49,716 nt of DNA from Bifidobacterium breve (GTDB taxonomy: Bacteria; Cyanobacteriota; Cyanobacteriia; PCC-6307; Cyanobiaceae): contig CALPNT020000003.1 in NCBI GenBank assembly GCA_943325005.2, positions 1 to 49,716 of the forward strand. The letters run 5' to 3'. A program made the translations under genes and the position numbers. The notes under the pieces were generated by a model. It was not told where the DNA came from and made no database searches. It worked only from the letters and a program-made list of their open reading frames with translations. How positions within the stretch are numbered: the first letter of the stretch is position 1; every line of letters begins with the position of its first letter. Below are positions 17,459 through 26,196 of the stretch, one piece after another.

Positions 17459-18582
17459 TGGGGGACGCGTCCAGGCCCATTCGCCGCGTGATCAAGGTGG
17501 GCACCAGCCTGCTGCGGGGAGATGCCGATCGCCCCACCGCCGCCGTGATCGCCGATCTGGCGGCCAGTCTGAGTCGCCAGCAGCGCCGCGGTGAACGCAT
17601 CGCCCTGGTCACCAGCGGTGCGGTCGGGCTCGGCTGTGAGCTGCTGAAGATCGAGAAGCGCCCGACAGAAGTGGCCGCCCTGCAGGCCGCCGCCGCCGTG
17701 GGCCAGGGCCGGTTGATGGCCCTGTATCAGGACGCCTTCGCGCTCCGCGCCCTCACCGTGGCCCAGGTGCTGCTCACCCGCGGCGATCTGGCCTCCAGGC
17801 GCCGCTATCAGCGGGCCTGTCGCACCCTGGAACAACTGCTGGAGTGGGGCGTGGTGCCGATCGTCAACGAAAACGACACCCTCGCCACCGACGAGCTGCG
17901 CTTCGGCGACAACGACACCCTCTCGGCCCTGGTGGCGGTGGCGATCGGCGCTGATGAGCTGGTGCTGCTCACCGATGTCGACAGCCTCTACTCCGGCGAT
18001 CCCCGCACCGACGCCCAGGCCAGTCCGATCGCTGAAGTTCGCGATCTGGCTGAGCTTGAACGCTTGCGCGGCGTCGCCACCGGCGGCGGCCAATGGGGCA
18101 CCGGTGGCATGACCACCAAACTCACCGCCGCCCGGATCGCCACCTCCAGCGGCATCCGGGTGCGCCTGGCCGATGGCCGCGATCCCGCCGTGCTGGAAGC
18201 GTTACTGGCCGGCGAGACGCTGGGCACCGTGTTCCAGCCGAGTCCCACCCCCCTCACCGATCGCAAGGGTTGGCTGGCCCATGCGCTGCTGCCCAAGGGC
18301 AGTCTGCGCATCGATCAGGGCGCTGAACGGGCTCTGGTCGAGCGCGGTGCGTCGTTGCTGGCCGTGGGCATCCAGGCGGTGGAGGGCCTGTTCGAGCGCG
18401 GCGAAGCGGTGCGGGTGCTTGCCAGCGACGGCCGTGAACTGGCGCGGGGACTGAGCAGTTTCAACAGTGAGGAGCTCACCGCGATCATCGGCCTGGGCAC
18501 CGGCGAGATCCGCCGCCGGCTGGGGGACGTGGGTGATGCGGTGATTCACCGCGACCAACTGGTGCTCGTCACCACCGGCTGA
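17458..18582 (+). CDS. proB: Glutamate 5-kinase
   Basis: 374 residues. The amino-acid kinase domain opens [13 protein letters not shown], with [10 protein letters not shown], the substrate motif [30 protein letters not shown] and the [15 protein letters not shown] loop. The C-terminal 90 residues ([33 protein letters not shown]) are a PUA domain, as in full-length bacterial ProB. The enzyme phosphorylates glutamate, the first and proline-inhibited step of proline synthesis. Start overlaps the yqeG stop (TGATG). Nothing unusual. Confidence 0.97.
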   Translation: MGDASRPIRRVIKVGTSLLRGDADRPTAAVIADLAASLSRQQRRGERIALVTSGAVGLGCELLKIEKRPTEVAALQAAAAVGQGRLMALYQDAFALRALTVAQVLLTRGDLASRRRYQRACRTLEQLLEWGVVPIVNENDTLATDELRFGDNDTLSALVAVAIGADELVLLTDVDSLYSGDPRTDAQASPIAEVRDLAELERLRGVATGGGQWGTGGMTTKLTAARIATSSGIRVRLADGRDPAVLEALLAGETLGTVFQPSPTPLTDRKGWLAHALLPKGSLRIDQGAERALVERGASLLAVGIQAVEGLFERGEAVRVLASDGRELARGLSSFNSEELTAIIGLGTGEIRRRLGDVGDAVIHRDQLVLVTTG

Positions 18583-18592
18583 GCGCTGGCCC

Positions 18593-18598
18593 TACGAT
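18593..18598 (+). promoter_or_regulatory. Possible -10 box TACGAT before lpxD
   Basis: TACGAT lies 25 bp upstream of the lpxD ATG in a 40-bp gap after proB. The same hexamer precedes acsF at 45643. No -35 match is evident. Confidence 0.3.
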
Positions 18599-18622
18599 CC
18601 GGCCCGATCTGGACACCGGGGA

Positions 18623-19708
18623 ATGCGTTTCAGCAGCCTGCTCAGCCTGCTCAGCGAGGTGAGCGACGCCACCCCAAGACACCTGGGTGAAGATCCGCAT
18701 CTGAGCGGCGCCCAGGCCCTTGATGCAGCCGGTCCGACCCAGCTCAGCTTTCTGGAGGACGGCCACGCCCTGACGGCTGCGCTGGCCGCTAGTGGTGCCG
18801 CCGCCGTGCTGATCCCGGCCCGAGGTGAAGATGCGGCAGTACTGCAGCAGCAGGCCACCGAGCGCAATCTCGCCTGGGTGGCGCTGCACAATCCGCGCCT
18901 GGGCTTCGCCGAGGCGCTCGAGGCTCTCTATCCCCGGCTGCGTCCTGAGCCGGGGGTCCACCCCACGGCCGTGGTCCATGCCACGGCCAGGCTCGGCAGC
19001 AACGTCCACCTGGGGGCCCACGTCGTGGTGGGGGCCGGCAGCAGCGTCGGCGACGGCTGCATCCTGCATCCGTCCGTAGTGCTCTACGAGGACGTGATCC
19101 TGGAACCGGACTGCGAGCTTCATGCCCAGGCCGTGCTCCACCCCGGCAGTCGTCTGGGCCGCGCTTGTGTCGTGCACTCCGGGGCCGTGATCGGCTCGGA
19201 AGGCTTTGGCTTCGTACCCACCGCCGCTGGTTGGCGCAAGATGCCCCAGACCGGATTGGTCGTGCTCGAGGACGGGGTGGAGGTGGGCTGCGGCAGCACC
19301 CTCGATCGTCCCTCGGTGGGTGAAACCCGCATCGGTGCTGGCACCAAGATCGACAATCTCGTTCACATCGGCCATGGCGTGGTCACGGGCCGGGGCTGTG
19401 CCCTGGCGGCCCAGGTGGGCATCGCCGGCGGCGCCCGCCTCGGCGATGGCGTGATCCTGGCCGGCCAGGTGGGGGTGGCGAATCGGGCGGTGATCGGCGA
19501 TCGCGCCATCGCCTCCTCCAAATCCGGCATCCACGGGGAGGTGGCTGCCGGCGAGGTGGTGAGTGGCTATCCCGCCATTCCCAATCGCCTCTGGCTGCGC
19601 TGCTCCGCCGTGTTCAACAAGTTGCCGGAGATGGCCCGCACTCTGCGGCAGCTGAAGGCGACCGGCGAGGGGGGCACGGCGGCCGTCAGCCGCGAACCGG
19701 CCCAGTAG
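18623..19708 (+). CDS. lpxD: UDP-3-O-(3-hydroxyacyl)glucosamine N-acyltransferase
   Basis: 361 residues. An N-terminal uridine-binding domain ([13 protein letters not shown]) is followed by a left-handed beta-helix with hexapeptide repeats from [13 protein letters not shown] to about residue 310. The catalytic His is in [10 protein letters not shown], and the signature GSEGFGFVP is present. A helical C-terminus ([19 protein letters not shown]) closes it. The enzyme adds the amide-linked acyl chain in lipid A synthesis. Its presence is notable because several marine picocyanobacteria have reduced lipid A; here the enzyme looks intact. Confidence 0.95.
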   Translation: MRFSSLLSLLSEVSDATPRHLGEDPHLSGAQALDAAGPTQLSFLEDGHALTAALAASGAAAVLIPARGEDAAVLQQQATERNLAWVALHNPRLGFAEALEALYPRLRPEPGVHPTAVVHATARLGSNVHLGAHVVVGAGSSVGDGCILHPSVVLYEDVILEPDCELHAQAVLHPGSRLGRACVVHSGAVIGSEGFGFVPTAAGWRKMPQTGLVVLEDGVEVGCGSTLDRPSVGETRIGAGTKIDNLVHIGHGVVTGRGCALAAQVGIAGGARLGDGVILAGQVGVANRAVIGDRAIASSKSGIHGEVAAGEVVSGYPAIPNRLWLRCSAVFNKLPEMARTLRQLKATGEGGTAAVSREPAQ

Positions 19709-19736
19709 CCTCGCCGGTTGCGCCGACCGCCCTCTG

Positions 19737-20816
19737 ATGACCAGCCACCGGATCACCCTCCTGCCAGGCGATGGCATCGGCCCGGAGATCACGGCGGTGA
19801 CTCGCCAGTTGCTCGATGCGGTGGCGGCGCGCCACGGCTTCAGCCTCAACTACGACGAACGGCTCATTGGCGCGGCGGCGATCGACGCCCATGGCGTTCC
19901 CCTGCCGGAGAGCACCCTGGAGGCCTGCCGCACCGCCGAGGCCGTGCTGCTGGCAGCGATCGGCGATCCGCGCTGCGACAGCCTGCCGCGGCAGCTGCGG
20001 CCCGAAAGTGGCCTACTGGCGCTGCGCTCCGGCCTGGGCCTGTTCGCCAACTTGCGACCCGTCAAGATCATTCCCGCCCTGATCGGCGCCAGCAGCCTGC
20101 GGCCGGAGGTGATCGAGGGGGTCGATCTGCTGGTGGTGCGCGAGCTCACCGGCGGGGTGTATTTCGGCACACCCAAAGGGCGCGTGGAAGCCGATGGGGC
20201 CGTGCGGGCCTTTAACACCATGGCTTACTTCGACTGGGAGATCGATCGCATCGCCAGGGTTGGTTTTGACCTGGCCCGAGCCCGCCGTGGCCGGCTCTGC
20301 TCGGTGGACAAGGCCAATGTGCTGGATGTGAGTCAGCTGTGGCGCGATCGGGTCGAGGCCATCCACGCCGAGTTCCCGACCGTGGAGCTCAGCCACATGT
20401 ACGTGGACAACGCCGCGATGCAGCTGGTGCGTGCCCCCCGCCAGTTCGACGTGCTGCTCACCAGCAATCTCTTCGGCGACATCCTCAGCGATGAGGCCGC
20501 CATGCTCACCGGTTCGATCGGCATGTTGCCCTCGGCCTCCCTGGGAGAAAGCGGTCCAGGCCTGTTCGAGCCCGTGCACGGCTCTGCCCCGGACATCGCC
20601 GGCCAGGACAAGGCCAACCCGATGGCGATGGTGCTCTCGGCGGCGATGCTGCTGCGGGTCGGTCTGCACCAGGACGGTGCCGCCGCCGACCTGGAGACGG
20701 CGGTGGACCGGGTGTTGGCCGCCGGCCTGCGCACCGGCGATCTGCTGGGCGAGGGTTGCACCCTGCTGGGCTGCCGGGCCATGGGCGAGGCCCTGCTGCA
20801 GGCCCTGCCGGCCTGA
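19737..20816 (+). CDS. leuB: 3-isopropylmalate dehydrogenase
   Basis: 359 residues, standard length. Begins MTSHRITLLPGDGIGPEITA. Substrate-binding Arg residues are in LLALRSGLGLFANLRPVK and VVRELTGGVYFG; the metal-binding Asp residues are in NLFGDILSDEAAMLTGSIG; the NAD-binding region reads EPVHGSAPDIAGQ. It catalyses oxidative decarboxylation of 3-isopropylmalate in leucine synthesis. It follows lpxD by 28 bp and ends at a strong hairpin. Confidence 0.97.
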   Translation: MTSHRITLLPGDGIGPEITAVTRQLLDAVAARHGFSLNYDERLIGAAAIDAHGVPLPESTLEACRTAEAVLLAAIGDPRCDSLPRQLRPESGLLALRSGLGLFANLRPVKIIPALIGASSLRPEVIEGVDLLVVRELTGGVYFGTPKGRVEADGAVRAFNTMAYFDWEIDRIARVGFDLARARRGRLCSVDKANVLDVSQLWRDRVEAIHAEFPTVELSHMYVDNAAMQLVRAPRQFDVLLTSNLFGDILSDEAAMLTGSIGMLPSASLGESGPGLFEPVHGSAPDIAGQDKANPMAMVLSAAMLLRVGLHQDGAAADLETAVDRVLAAGLRTGDLLGEGCTLLGCRAMGEALLQALPA

Positions 20817-20836
20817 GCCCCCGGGGCGCCTTGCGT

Positions 20837-20868
20837 CCCGCCCCGCCCGAGGCGCTCGCCGGGGCGGG
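20837..20868 (+). terminator. GC-rich hairpin after leuB
   Basis: CCCGCCCCG at 20837-20845 pairs perfectly with CGGGGCGGG at 20860-20868 across a 14-nt loop, 20 bp after the leuB stop. No T-tract follows, so it may be a terminator or a processing stem. Confidence 0.55.
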
Positions 20869-20911
20869 GTCCGGCGATCTGCGAAACTCTGAATCTCCGC
20901 TCCCTGCGTCG

Positions 20912-21814
20912 ATGTCGAAGCGTCACCCGGTCGTCTCCGTCACCGGTTCCTCCGGCGCAGGAACCAGCACCGTCAAGCGCGCCTTCGAGCAAATCTTCAA
21001 ACGCGAGGGGATCACCCCAGCGGTGGTTGAGGGCGACAGCTACCACCGCTATGAACGCGGTCCGATGAAGGAGGCGATGGGCGCCGCCCTGGCCAAGGGC
21101 GAAAACTTCTCCCACTTCGGTCCGGAAGCCAACCTGTTCGACAAGCTCGGCGAACTGTTTCAGAGCTACGGCGAAACAGGCAGCGGCGAGAAGCGCTACT
21201 ACCTGCATTCAGTCGAGGAAGCCGCCGATCACAACGGCCGCCTTGGCACCAACCTGCAACCCGGCCAGTTCACGCCCTGGGAGCAGATCCCCAGCGGCAC
21301 CGACCTGCTTTTCTACGAAGGGCTGCACGGTGGCGTCCAGGGTGAGGATTACGACGTCGCCGCTCTGGCGGACCTGCTGGTGGGCGTGGTGCCGATCGTC
21401 AACCTGGAGTGGATCCAGAAGATCGCCCGCGACAACGCCGAACGGGGCTACTCCGCCGAAGCCACGGTGGACACGATGCTGCGGCGGATGCCGGACTACA
21501 TCAACCACATCTGCCCCCAGTTCAGCCGCACTGACATCAACTTCCAGCGGGTGCCTACGGTGGACACCTCCAACCCGTTCATGATCCGGAACATTCCCAC
21601 TCCGGACGAGAGCTTCGTGATCATCCACTTCCGCAAGGGGGCGAGGGAGAAGTGGGGAATCGACTTCACCTATCTGCTCGATATGATCCACGATTCGTTC
21701 ATGTCCAGCCCCACCAGCTTGGTGGTCAATGGCGGCAAAATGGGATTTGCCATGGAGCTGATTCTCACGCCGATCATTCATCGCATGATCGAGGACAAGA
21801 AGTCCGTCATCTGA
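20912..21814 (+). CDS. Phosphoribulokinase, class I (proteobacterial-type)
   Basis: 300 residues from ATG 20912. The P-loop reads SVTGSSGAGTSTVKRAFEQI; other conserved blocks are VVEGDSYHRYER, FYEGLHGG, DYINHICPQFSRTDINFQRV and VNGGKMGFAMELILTPIIH. The length and sequence are of the shorter class I type found in proteobacteria, not the usual longer cyanobacterial/plant enzyme. Only one Cys is present in the whole protein, so the thioredoxin/CP12 disulfide switch of class II enzymes cannot form. It should phosphorylate ribulose-5-phosphate, though a related substrate is possible. It stands between two strong hairpins, probably monocistronic. Confidence 0.85.
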   Translation: MSKRHPVVSVTGSSGAGTSTVKRAFEQIFKREGITPAVVEGDSYHRYERGPMKEAMGAALAKGENFSHFGPEANLFDKLGELFQSYGETGSGEKRYYLHSVEEAADHNGRLGTNLQPGQFTPWEQIPSGTDLLFYEGLHGGVQGEDYDVAALADLLVGVVPIVNLEWIQKIARDNAERGYSAEATVDTMLRRMPDYINHICPQFSRTDINFQRVPTVDTSNPFMIRNIPTPDESFVIIHFRKGAREKWGIDFTYLLDMIHDSFMSSPTSLVVNGGKMGFAMELILTPIIHRMIEDKKSVI

Positions 21815-21850
21815 TGCCCGCTGGCTCCCAGCGTCGTTGACACCCCTACC

Positions 21851-21884
21851 GGGATTGAGCCTTGGCGGCGCCAGGGTCAATCCC
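21851..21884 (+). terminator. Long hairpin after the phosphoribulokinase gene
   Basis: GGGATTGA (21851-21858) and TCAATCCC (21877-21884) form an 8-bp outer stem. The inner CCTTGGC and GCCAGGG extend it by seven pairs, with one G-U pair, one bulge and a 3-nt loop. It lies 36 bp after the stop; no T-run follows. Confidence 0.6.
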
Positions 21885-21934
21885 GCCACAAGCGGACAAC
21901 TTGTTCTCTCTGGCGCCGGTTTAAACTTCCGAGA

Positions 21935-22291
21935 TTGGCAGCGGGGACAGACATCAGCTTCAGCCCCTCATTTCAGATCCGCGGAGCCGGTGGCGACCCA
22001 ACCCCTGCGTTGCGATTGGATCGGGTCAACAGCCGCGAACTGTTTGCTTTGGCGCGTTCTGTCATGTTCCGCCACATGGAAAGCTGCCCCGATGGCCCCG
22101 AACCTATTGGGGTCGTTCTGGCCGATGGAGATCGTGAGGGTGGTGGGCTGACGCGAGGCCGGGTGGTGTTTTCAGTGCCGATCTTGCTGCCCGACGAACA
22201 GTTCGTTCCTTTGGAGCTGTTGTCAGCTAGGGCTCAGCGCTTCCCTGGGCAACGGCGCAGCCGGTTGCAGGTTTCCCGCCCTGCCCGTTGA
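21935..22291 (+). CDS. Hypothetical protein, about 118 residues
   Basis: The frame opens at TTG 21935 (ATG 22064 is a later alternative) and ends 4 bp before the prepilin peptidase start. Nothing is recognised with certainty. The sequence has a soluble, mixed alpha/beta look, with NSRELFALARSVMFRHME and VVLADGDREGGGLTRGRVVF. There is no signal peptide, membrane helix or metal motif. The close spacing to the next gene and the lack of another frame in this stretch favour a real gene. Confidence 0.5.
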   Translation: MAAGTDISFSPSFQIRGAGGDPTPALRLDRVNSRELFALARSVMFRHMESCPDGPEPIGVVLADGDREGGGLTRGRVVFSVPILLPDEQFVPLELLSARAQRFPGQRRSRLQVSRPAR

Positions 22292-22295
22292 GGTC

Positions 22296-23156
22296 ATGGC
22301 TTTCGTCCCGCCCCCGATCACAGCCGATCAGCTGACCATCCTCCTGCCTGTATTCGTGGCTGTGCTTGGCGCCTGTATCGGTAGTTTTGTCAATGTTGTG
22401 GCCTGGCGGCTGCCGCGGCAGGAGTCGCTGCTGGGGCCCGGCAGCCACTGCCCTCGCTGTGGCACGCCGCTGGCCTGGTTCGAGAACGTGCCGATCGTCG
22501 CCTGGCTCGCCCTGAGGGGCCGTTGTCGCCATTGCCACCAGCCCGTGTCTCAGCGCTATCCGCTGGTGGAACTGCTCAGTGCCGGTCTCTGGGTGGCGGT
22601 GCTGCTAGGTCATCCCGACGCCATGGGGGCAAACCCGGCCTCCCTGCCCCTGCTGTTGGCCGGATGGCTGCTGGTCAGCTGGTTGCTGCCCTTGGTGCTG
22701 ATCGATCTCGACAGTCTGTGGCTGCCGGAACCCCTCTGCCGCTTCGGCCTGCTGCTCGGCATTGCCGTCACCGCTCTGCTGGGCCTGTCCCAGGGTGCCG
22801 CCACGGGTAAGGCACTGCTGTTGTCCCACCTGATCGCCGCGGCCGCTGGGCTGCTGGGGTTTGAAGCCCTCAGTGCCCTGGCGCAACAGCTGATGGGCCG
22901 TCCGGCCCTGGGGCTCGGCGATGCCAAGCTCGCCGCCCTGATGGGTGCCTGGCTGGGCCCGATCGGCCTGCTGCTGGCGGTGGGCCTGGCCGTGTTCACC
23001 GGCGCCCTGATCGGCGCTCTCGGCCGGCTCAGTGGACGGCTGCAACGCCATCAGCCCTTCGCCTTCGGCCCCTTCCTGGCCCTCGGTGCCGTGGCGGTCT
23101 GGGTTCTGGGTGAACCCTTCTGGATGGCCGTGGCCGGCTTCTCTGCCGGCGTTTAG
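22296..23156 (+). CDS. Prepilin peptidase / N-methyltransferase
   Basis: 286 residues. The N-terminal methyltransferase part has two zinc-binding CxxC pairs ([10 protein letters not shown] and CRHCHQPVS) after [12 protein letters not shown]. The peptidase part has the two catalytic Asp sites: [12 protein letters not shown] and the family motif [17 protein letters not shown]. At least six hydrophobic helices place it in the inner membrane. It would process type IV pilins and pseudopilins, needed for competence or motility. The last codons carry a short duplication (repeat at 23141). Confidence 0.93.
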   Translation: MAFVPPPITADQLTILLPVFVAVLGACIGSFVNVVAWRLPRQESLLGPGSHCPRCGTPLAWFENVPIVAWLALRGRCRHCHQPVSQRYPLVELLSAGLWVAVLLGHPDAMGANPASLPLLLAGWLLVSWLLPLVLIDLDSLWLPEPLCRFGLLLGIAVTALLGLSQGAATGKALLLSHLIAAAAGLLGFEALSALAQQLMGRPALGLGDAKLAALMGAWLGPIGLLLAVGLAVFTGALIGALGRLSGRLQRHQPFAFGPFLALGAVAVWVLGEPFWMAVAGFSAGV

Positions 23157-23172
23157 CGGCTCTGCCGGCGTT
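23141..23172 (+). repeat. 13-bp direct repeat across the prepilin peptidase stop codon
   Basis: CTCTGCCGGCGTT occurs at 23141-23153 and 23160-23172, 19 bp apart, with the TAG stop (23154-23156) between them. This looks like a recent local duplication that left the stop in the first copy. Confidence 0.7.
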
Positions 23173-23211
23173 AAATGGATTCACTCCCGATCTCCCTACC
23201 AATCCACCCCG

Positions 23212-24120
23212 ATGTCGCTGTTCGACTGGTTCGCTGATCGCCGCAAGAACGCCCCGGTGGTGCGTCCGAATCAGGGCGCTGAAACCGATGAAGGCGATGG
23301 GCTGTGGAGCAAGTGCCCGGAGTGCTCCCAGGTGGTGTATCGCAAGGATCTGGTGGCCAACGCCAGTGTCTGCGCTGGCTGCGGACACCACAACCGCATC
23401 GACAGCTCCGAGCGCATCCGTTTGCTGGCGGATCAGGGCAGCTTTGAAGGTCTTGACAACGACTTGGCTCCCACCGATCCCCTCGCCTTCAAGGACCGAC
23501 GCAGCTATGTCGACCGGATCCGGGACAGCCAGCAGGCGACGGGGTTGCGCGATGCGGTCGTGACCGGCCTCTGCCGGCTGGAGGGGATGCCCCTGGCGCT
23601 GGGGGTGATGGACTTCCGCTTCATGGGGGGCTCGATGGGTTCGGTGGTGGGCGAAAAACTCACCAGGCTGATCGAGGAGGCCACCGCCCGCCGTTATCCG
23701 CTGCTGATCGTCTGTGCCTCGGGGGGGGCCCGCATGCAGGAGGGAATGCTGAGCCTGATGCAGATGGCCAAGATCTCCGGTGCCCTGGAGCGCCATCGCC
23801 GGTCGGAATTGCTGTATCTCCCCCTGCTCACCCACCCCACCACCGGCGGTGTCACCGCCAGCTTCGCCATGCTGGGCGATCTGATTCTGGCCGAACCGAA
23901 GGCGCTGATCGGCTTTGCCGGGCGGCGCGTGATTGAACAGACCCTGCGCGAAAAGTTGCCCGAGGGTTTCCAGACGGCCGAGTATCTCCGTGATCACGGC
24001 TTTGTGGATGCGATTGTGCCTCGCACCCAATTGCGAGCCACCCTCGCCACCCTGCTGCGGCTGCACGACCCGGCCCGGCGGCTCCAGCCGGTGGCCGCCG
24101 CCGCCGGCATGACCCCATGA
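23212..24120 (+). CDS. accD: Acetyl-CoA carboxylase carboxyltransferase beta subunit
   Basis: 302 residues from ATG 23212 ([15 protein letters not shown]). The N-terminal zinc ribbon is CPEC and CAGC, 15 residues apart. The carboxyltransferase core shows [17 protein letters not shown], the oxyanion region [11 protein letters not shown], and [17 protein letters not shown]. With AccA, the product transfers carboxyl from biotin to acetyl-CoA, the committing step of fatty acid synthesis. Its stop overlaps the next start (ATGA). Confidence 0.97.
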   Translation: MSLFDWFADRRKNAPVVRPNQGAETDEGDGLWSKCPECSQVVYRKDLVANASVCAGCGHHNRIDSSERIRLLADQGSFEGLDNDLAPTDPLAFKDRRSYVDRIRDSQQATGLRDAVVTGLCRLEGMPLALGVMDFRFMGGSMGSVVGEKLTRLIEEATARRYPLLIVCASGGARMQEGMLSLMQMAKISGALERHRRSELLYLPLLTHPTTGGVTASFAMLGDLILAEPKALIGFAGRRVIEQTLREKLPEGFQTAEYLRDHGFVDAIVPRTQLRATLATLLRLHDPARRLQPVAAAAGMTP

Positions 24121-24566
24121 GCAACGCGATCGGTGCAGCCACCAGGGCCCGAGCCAGAGAGCTATTGCTGGCGATGGTGCTGGTGTTGCAGCTGCTGGTT
24201 GTGCCGGCTGCCTGGGCCGGCCCGGTGAATTGGCAGGAGGTCACGGCCACGGCGGAAGGGCGGCAGTGGTGGGATTCCGGCAGCCTGCGCCGCAATCGCG
24301 AGGGCAACGTCACCGTGCTCAGCCGCTTCCAGTCCAGTCCTCCGGAAGACGAGGCCCCAGCGACGACCAGTGCACCGGCTGCGGCTCGGCCAGCCCCGCG
24401 CCTCGATGCCCGTCTCTACGTGATGGAACTGGATTGCGACCAGGGCCTGTACCGGGATACTTCGGTGAATGGCCTGCCCCAGTTCGGGCCGCAATGGTTG
24501 CCGGTCGGTAACGACGACCTCACGGCCGAGGTGCTGCGTGAGGCCTGTGCGGCGGCGCCGGCATGA
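24117..24566 (+). CDS. Secreted or lumenal protein of unknown function
   Basis: 149 residues. A signal peptide is clear ([20 protein letters not shown], cleavage near residue 35). The mature part begins [19 protein letters not shown], has a proline/alanine-rich linker (about 80-97) and ends with [35 protein letters not shown] and a final Cys. The pattern of two Cys with a Trp-rich N-terminus recalls surface-adhesin-E-like domains, but that is weak. It overlaps accD and the oxidoreductase gene by ATGA at both ends, so it sits inside an operon. Confidence 0.65.
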   Translation: MSNAIGAATRARARELLLAMVLVLQLLVVPAAWAGPVNWQEVTATAEGRQWWDSGSLRRNREGNVTVLSRFQSSPPEDEAPATTSAPAAARPAPRLDARLYVMELDCDQGLYRDTSVNGLPQFGPQWLPVGNDDLTAEVLREACAAAPA

Positions 24567-25660
24567 CCAGCCCCTGCCTGGAGCAGCCGCGGGCACTGCG
24601 GGTGGCGATCGCCGGCCTTGGCTTCGGCGAAAAAGTGCATCTACCCGCCCTGCGCGATTGCCCTGCCACCGAGCCGGTGGCTCTCTGGCATCCGCGCCAG
24701 CAGCGTCTCGATGTCGCCTGCGCCAGCTCCGGTTTGCCAGGCACCACGGATTTCGAGGCCCTGCTCGCCGATCCCGCCATCGACGCGATCGTGATCGCCA
24801 CGCCGCCGGCACCACGCCAGGCCCTGGCCAGTGCCGCCCTCAAAGCCGGCAAGCATCTGCTGCTCGAGAAACCCGTGGCCCTCGAGGTTGCCGGGGTGGA
24901 AGCGCTTCAGCGGCTGGCGATCCAGCAGCGCTGCTGTGTGGCGGTGGATTTTGAATACCGGGCCGTACCGCTGTTCCAGCAGCTGGCTTTGCTGCTCGAA
25001 GACGGCGTGCTGGGCGAGCCTTGGCTGGTCAGGTTCGACTGGCTGATGAGCAGCCGCGCCGATGCCAGCCGGCCCTTCACCTGGTACTCCGAGGCGGCCA
25101 GCGGTGGTGGGGTGCTCGGCGCCCTCGGCACCCATGCCTTCGACACGCTGCACTGGCTGATCGGCCCCAGCAGCCAGGTTCAGGGCCGCCTGAGCACGGC
25201 AATTCGCCAGCGACCGCTTCCCGCATCGCCAGGCACCCTGGCCGCCGTTGATGCTGAGGACATGGCCCTGATCCAACTGGATCTGCACGATCGCTGGGGT
25301 CGCTCGGTGCCAGGCCAGCTCACCCTCAGCTCGGTGGCTCGCCAGGGGCGAGGCTGCTGGCTGGAGCTCTACGGCAGCGAGGCCACGCTGGTGCTGGGCT
25401 CCAGCAATCAGGGCGACTACGTGCATGGCTTCCAGCTGTGGCTGGCCAAACCGGGCGAGGCGTTGCGCCCCATCGAGCCCAGCCCCGAGCTGGTCTTCCC
25501 CCGCACCTGGGCTGACGGGCGCATTGCCCCGGTGCGACGGCTGATCGGTTGGTGGGCGGAGGCGATTCAGCAGGGGCGGCCGATGGTGCCCGGGCTGGCG
25601 GAGGCGGCGAGCAGCCAGCACGGCTGCGATCAGGCCAAGGGTTCAGTTTCAGTTTCCTGA
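24563..25660 (+). CDS. Gfo/Idh/MocA-family oxidoreductase
   Basis: 365 residues. The Rossmann domain begins RVAIAGLGFGEKVHLPAL, then IDAIVIATPPAPRQALA and the signature LLLEKPVALEV with the family EKP. The C-terminal alpha/beta domain contains FDWLMSSR and GGGVLGALGTHAFDTLHWLIG, where the catalytic His would lie. These enzymes oxidise or reduce sugars and inositols with NAD(P). Substrate unknown. Last gene of the accD run; no sugar genes adjoin it. Confidence 0.9.
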   Translation: MTSPCLEQPRALRVAIAGLGFGEKVHLPALRDCPATEPVALWHPRQQRLDVACASSGLPGTTDFEALLADPAIDAIVIATPPAPRQALASAALKAGKHLLLEKPVALEVAGVEALQRLAIQQRCCVAVDFEYRAVPLFQQLALLLEDGVLGEPWLVRFDWLMSSRADASRPFTWYSEAASGGGVLGALGTHAFDTLHWLIGPSSQVQGRLSTAIRQRPLPASPGTLAAVDAEDMALIQLDLHDRWGRSVPGQLTLSSVARQGRGCWLELYGSEATLVLGSSNQGDYVHGFQLWLAKPGEALRPIEPSPELVFPRTWADGRIAPVRRLIGWWAEAIQQGRPMVPGLAEAASSQHGCDQAKGSVSVS

Positions 25661-25877
25661 ATCCGGGGTCCGCCCGCATGGGGGCATCTGCTGAAAGCCG
25701 AAGCCGAGAACAACGCTGAAATTCGGTAACAACCGCTACTGTTTAGTGATCGTTGACCGGTCGGCGTCCTGATCGCCCGGTGGAAGTAGGGGGAGGCCGG
25801 TTTCCGGTTCTTCCCCGAAGCAACGCGCCATCCACCCGCCTGGGACCAAGCCCCAGGGTTTCATCGGAGGCACTTCC

Positions 25878-25991
25878 ATGTCCATCACCACCGCCAGGCA
25901 ACTGGTGCGTCAGGCCGAAGCGGCCCGCCGCGCTGCCCGGGAGCTCGCGTTCAGCCTTCAAAACCTGCGCAAGCAGGAGCTGATCGGCTGA
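25878..25991 (+). CDS. 37-residue basic helical microprotein
   Basis: ATG 25878 is preceded by GGAGG at a spacing of 7 nt, an unusually good ribosome-binding site for this window. The product ([20 protein letters not shown] and 17 more residues) is predicted by eye to be one amphipathic helix rich in Arg, Ala and Gln, with no membrane segment. A textbook terminator begins 36 bp after the stop, so it is probably its own transcription unit. I do not recognise a family. The 217-bp gap before it holds no other gene. Confidence 0.6.
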   Translation: MSITTARQLVRQAEAARRAARELAFSLQNLRKQELIG

Positions 25992-26026
25992 ACGCTGCTG
26001 CGGTCCGATCGGGGATCCGTTGCTTC

Positions 26027-26050
26027 GCCCCGCCTGCGCGGGGCTTTTTT
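26027..26050 (+). terminator. Rho-independent terminator of the 37-residue gene
   Basis: GCCCCGC (26027-26033) and GCGGGGC (26038-26044) form a perfect 7-bp stem with a 4-nt loop, followed directly by six T. It is the most canonical terminator in the window. Confidence 0.92.
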
Positions 26051-26116
26051 CTGGCACGATCCGCCGGTTTGCAACCCCTTCGCAGCGGCGGCGCCAGGAG
26101 CGCAGCGGGCATCCCC

Positions 26117-26122
26117 TAGACT
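26117..26122 (+). promoter_or_regulatory. Possible -10 box TAGACT before the aldolase gene
   Basis: TAGACT lies 75 bp before the aldolase ATG and after the preceding terminator, so a promoter must lie in this stretch. No convincing -35 box is seen. Confidence 0.3.
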
Positions 26123-26196
26123 CGCCGCCAGACAAGCGGCGGAACGATTCCGTCGGCCGTCGACCATCCGTTTCCCCCACTCCTGCGAGGTTTTCC

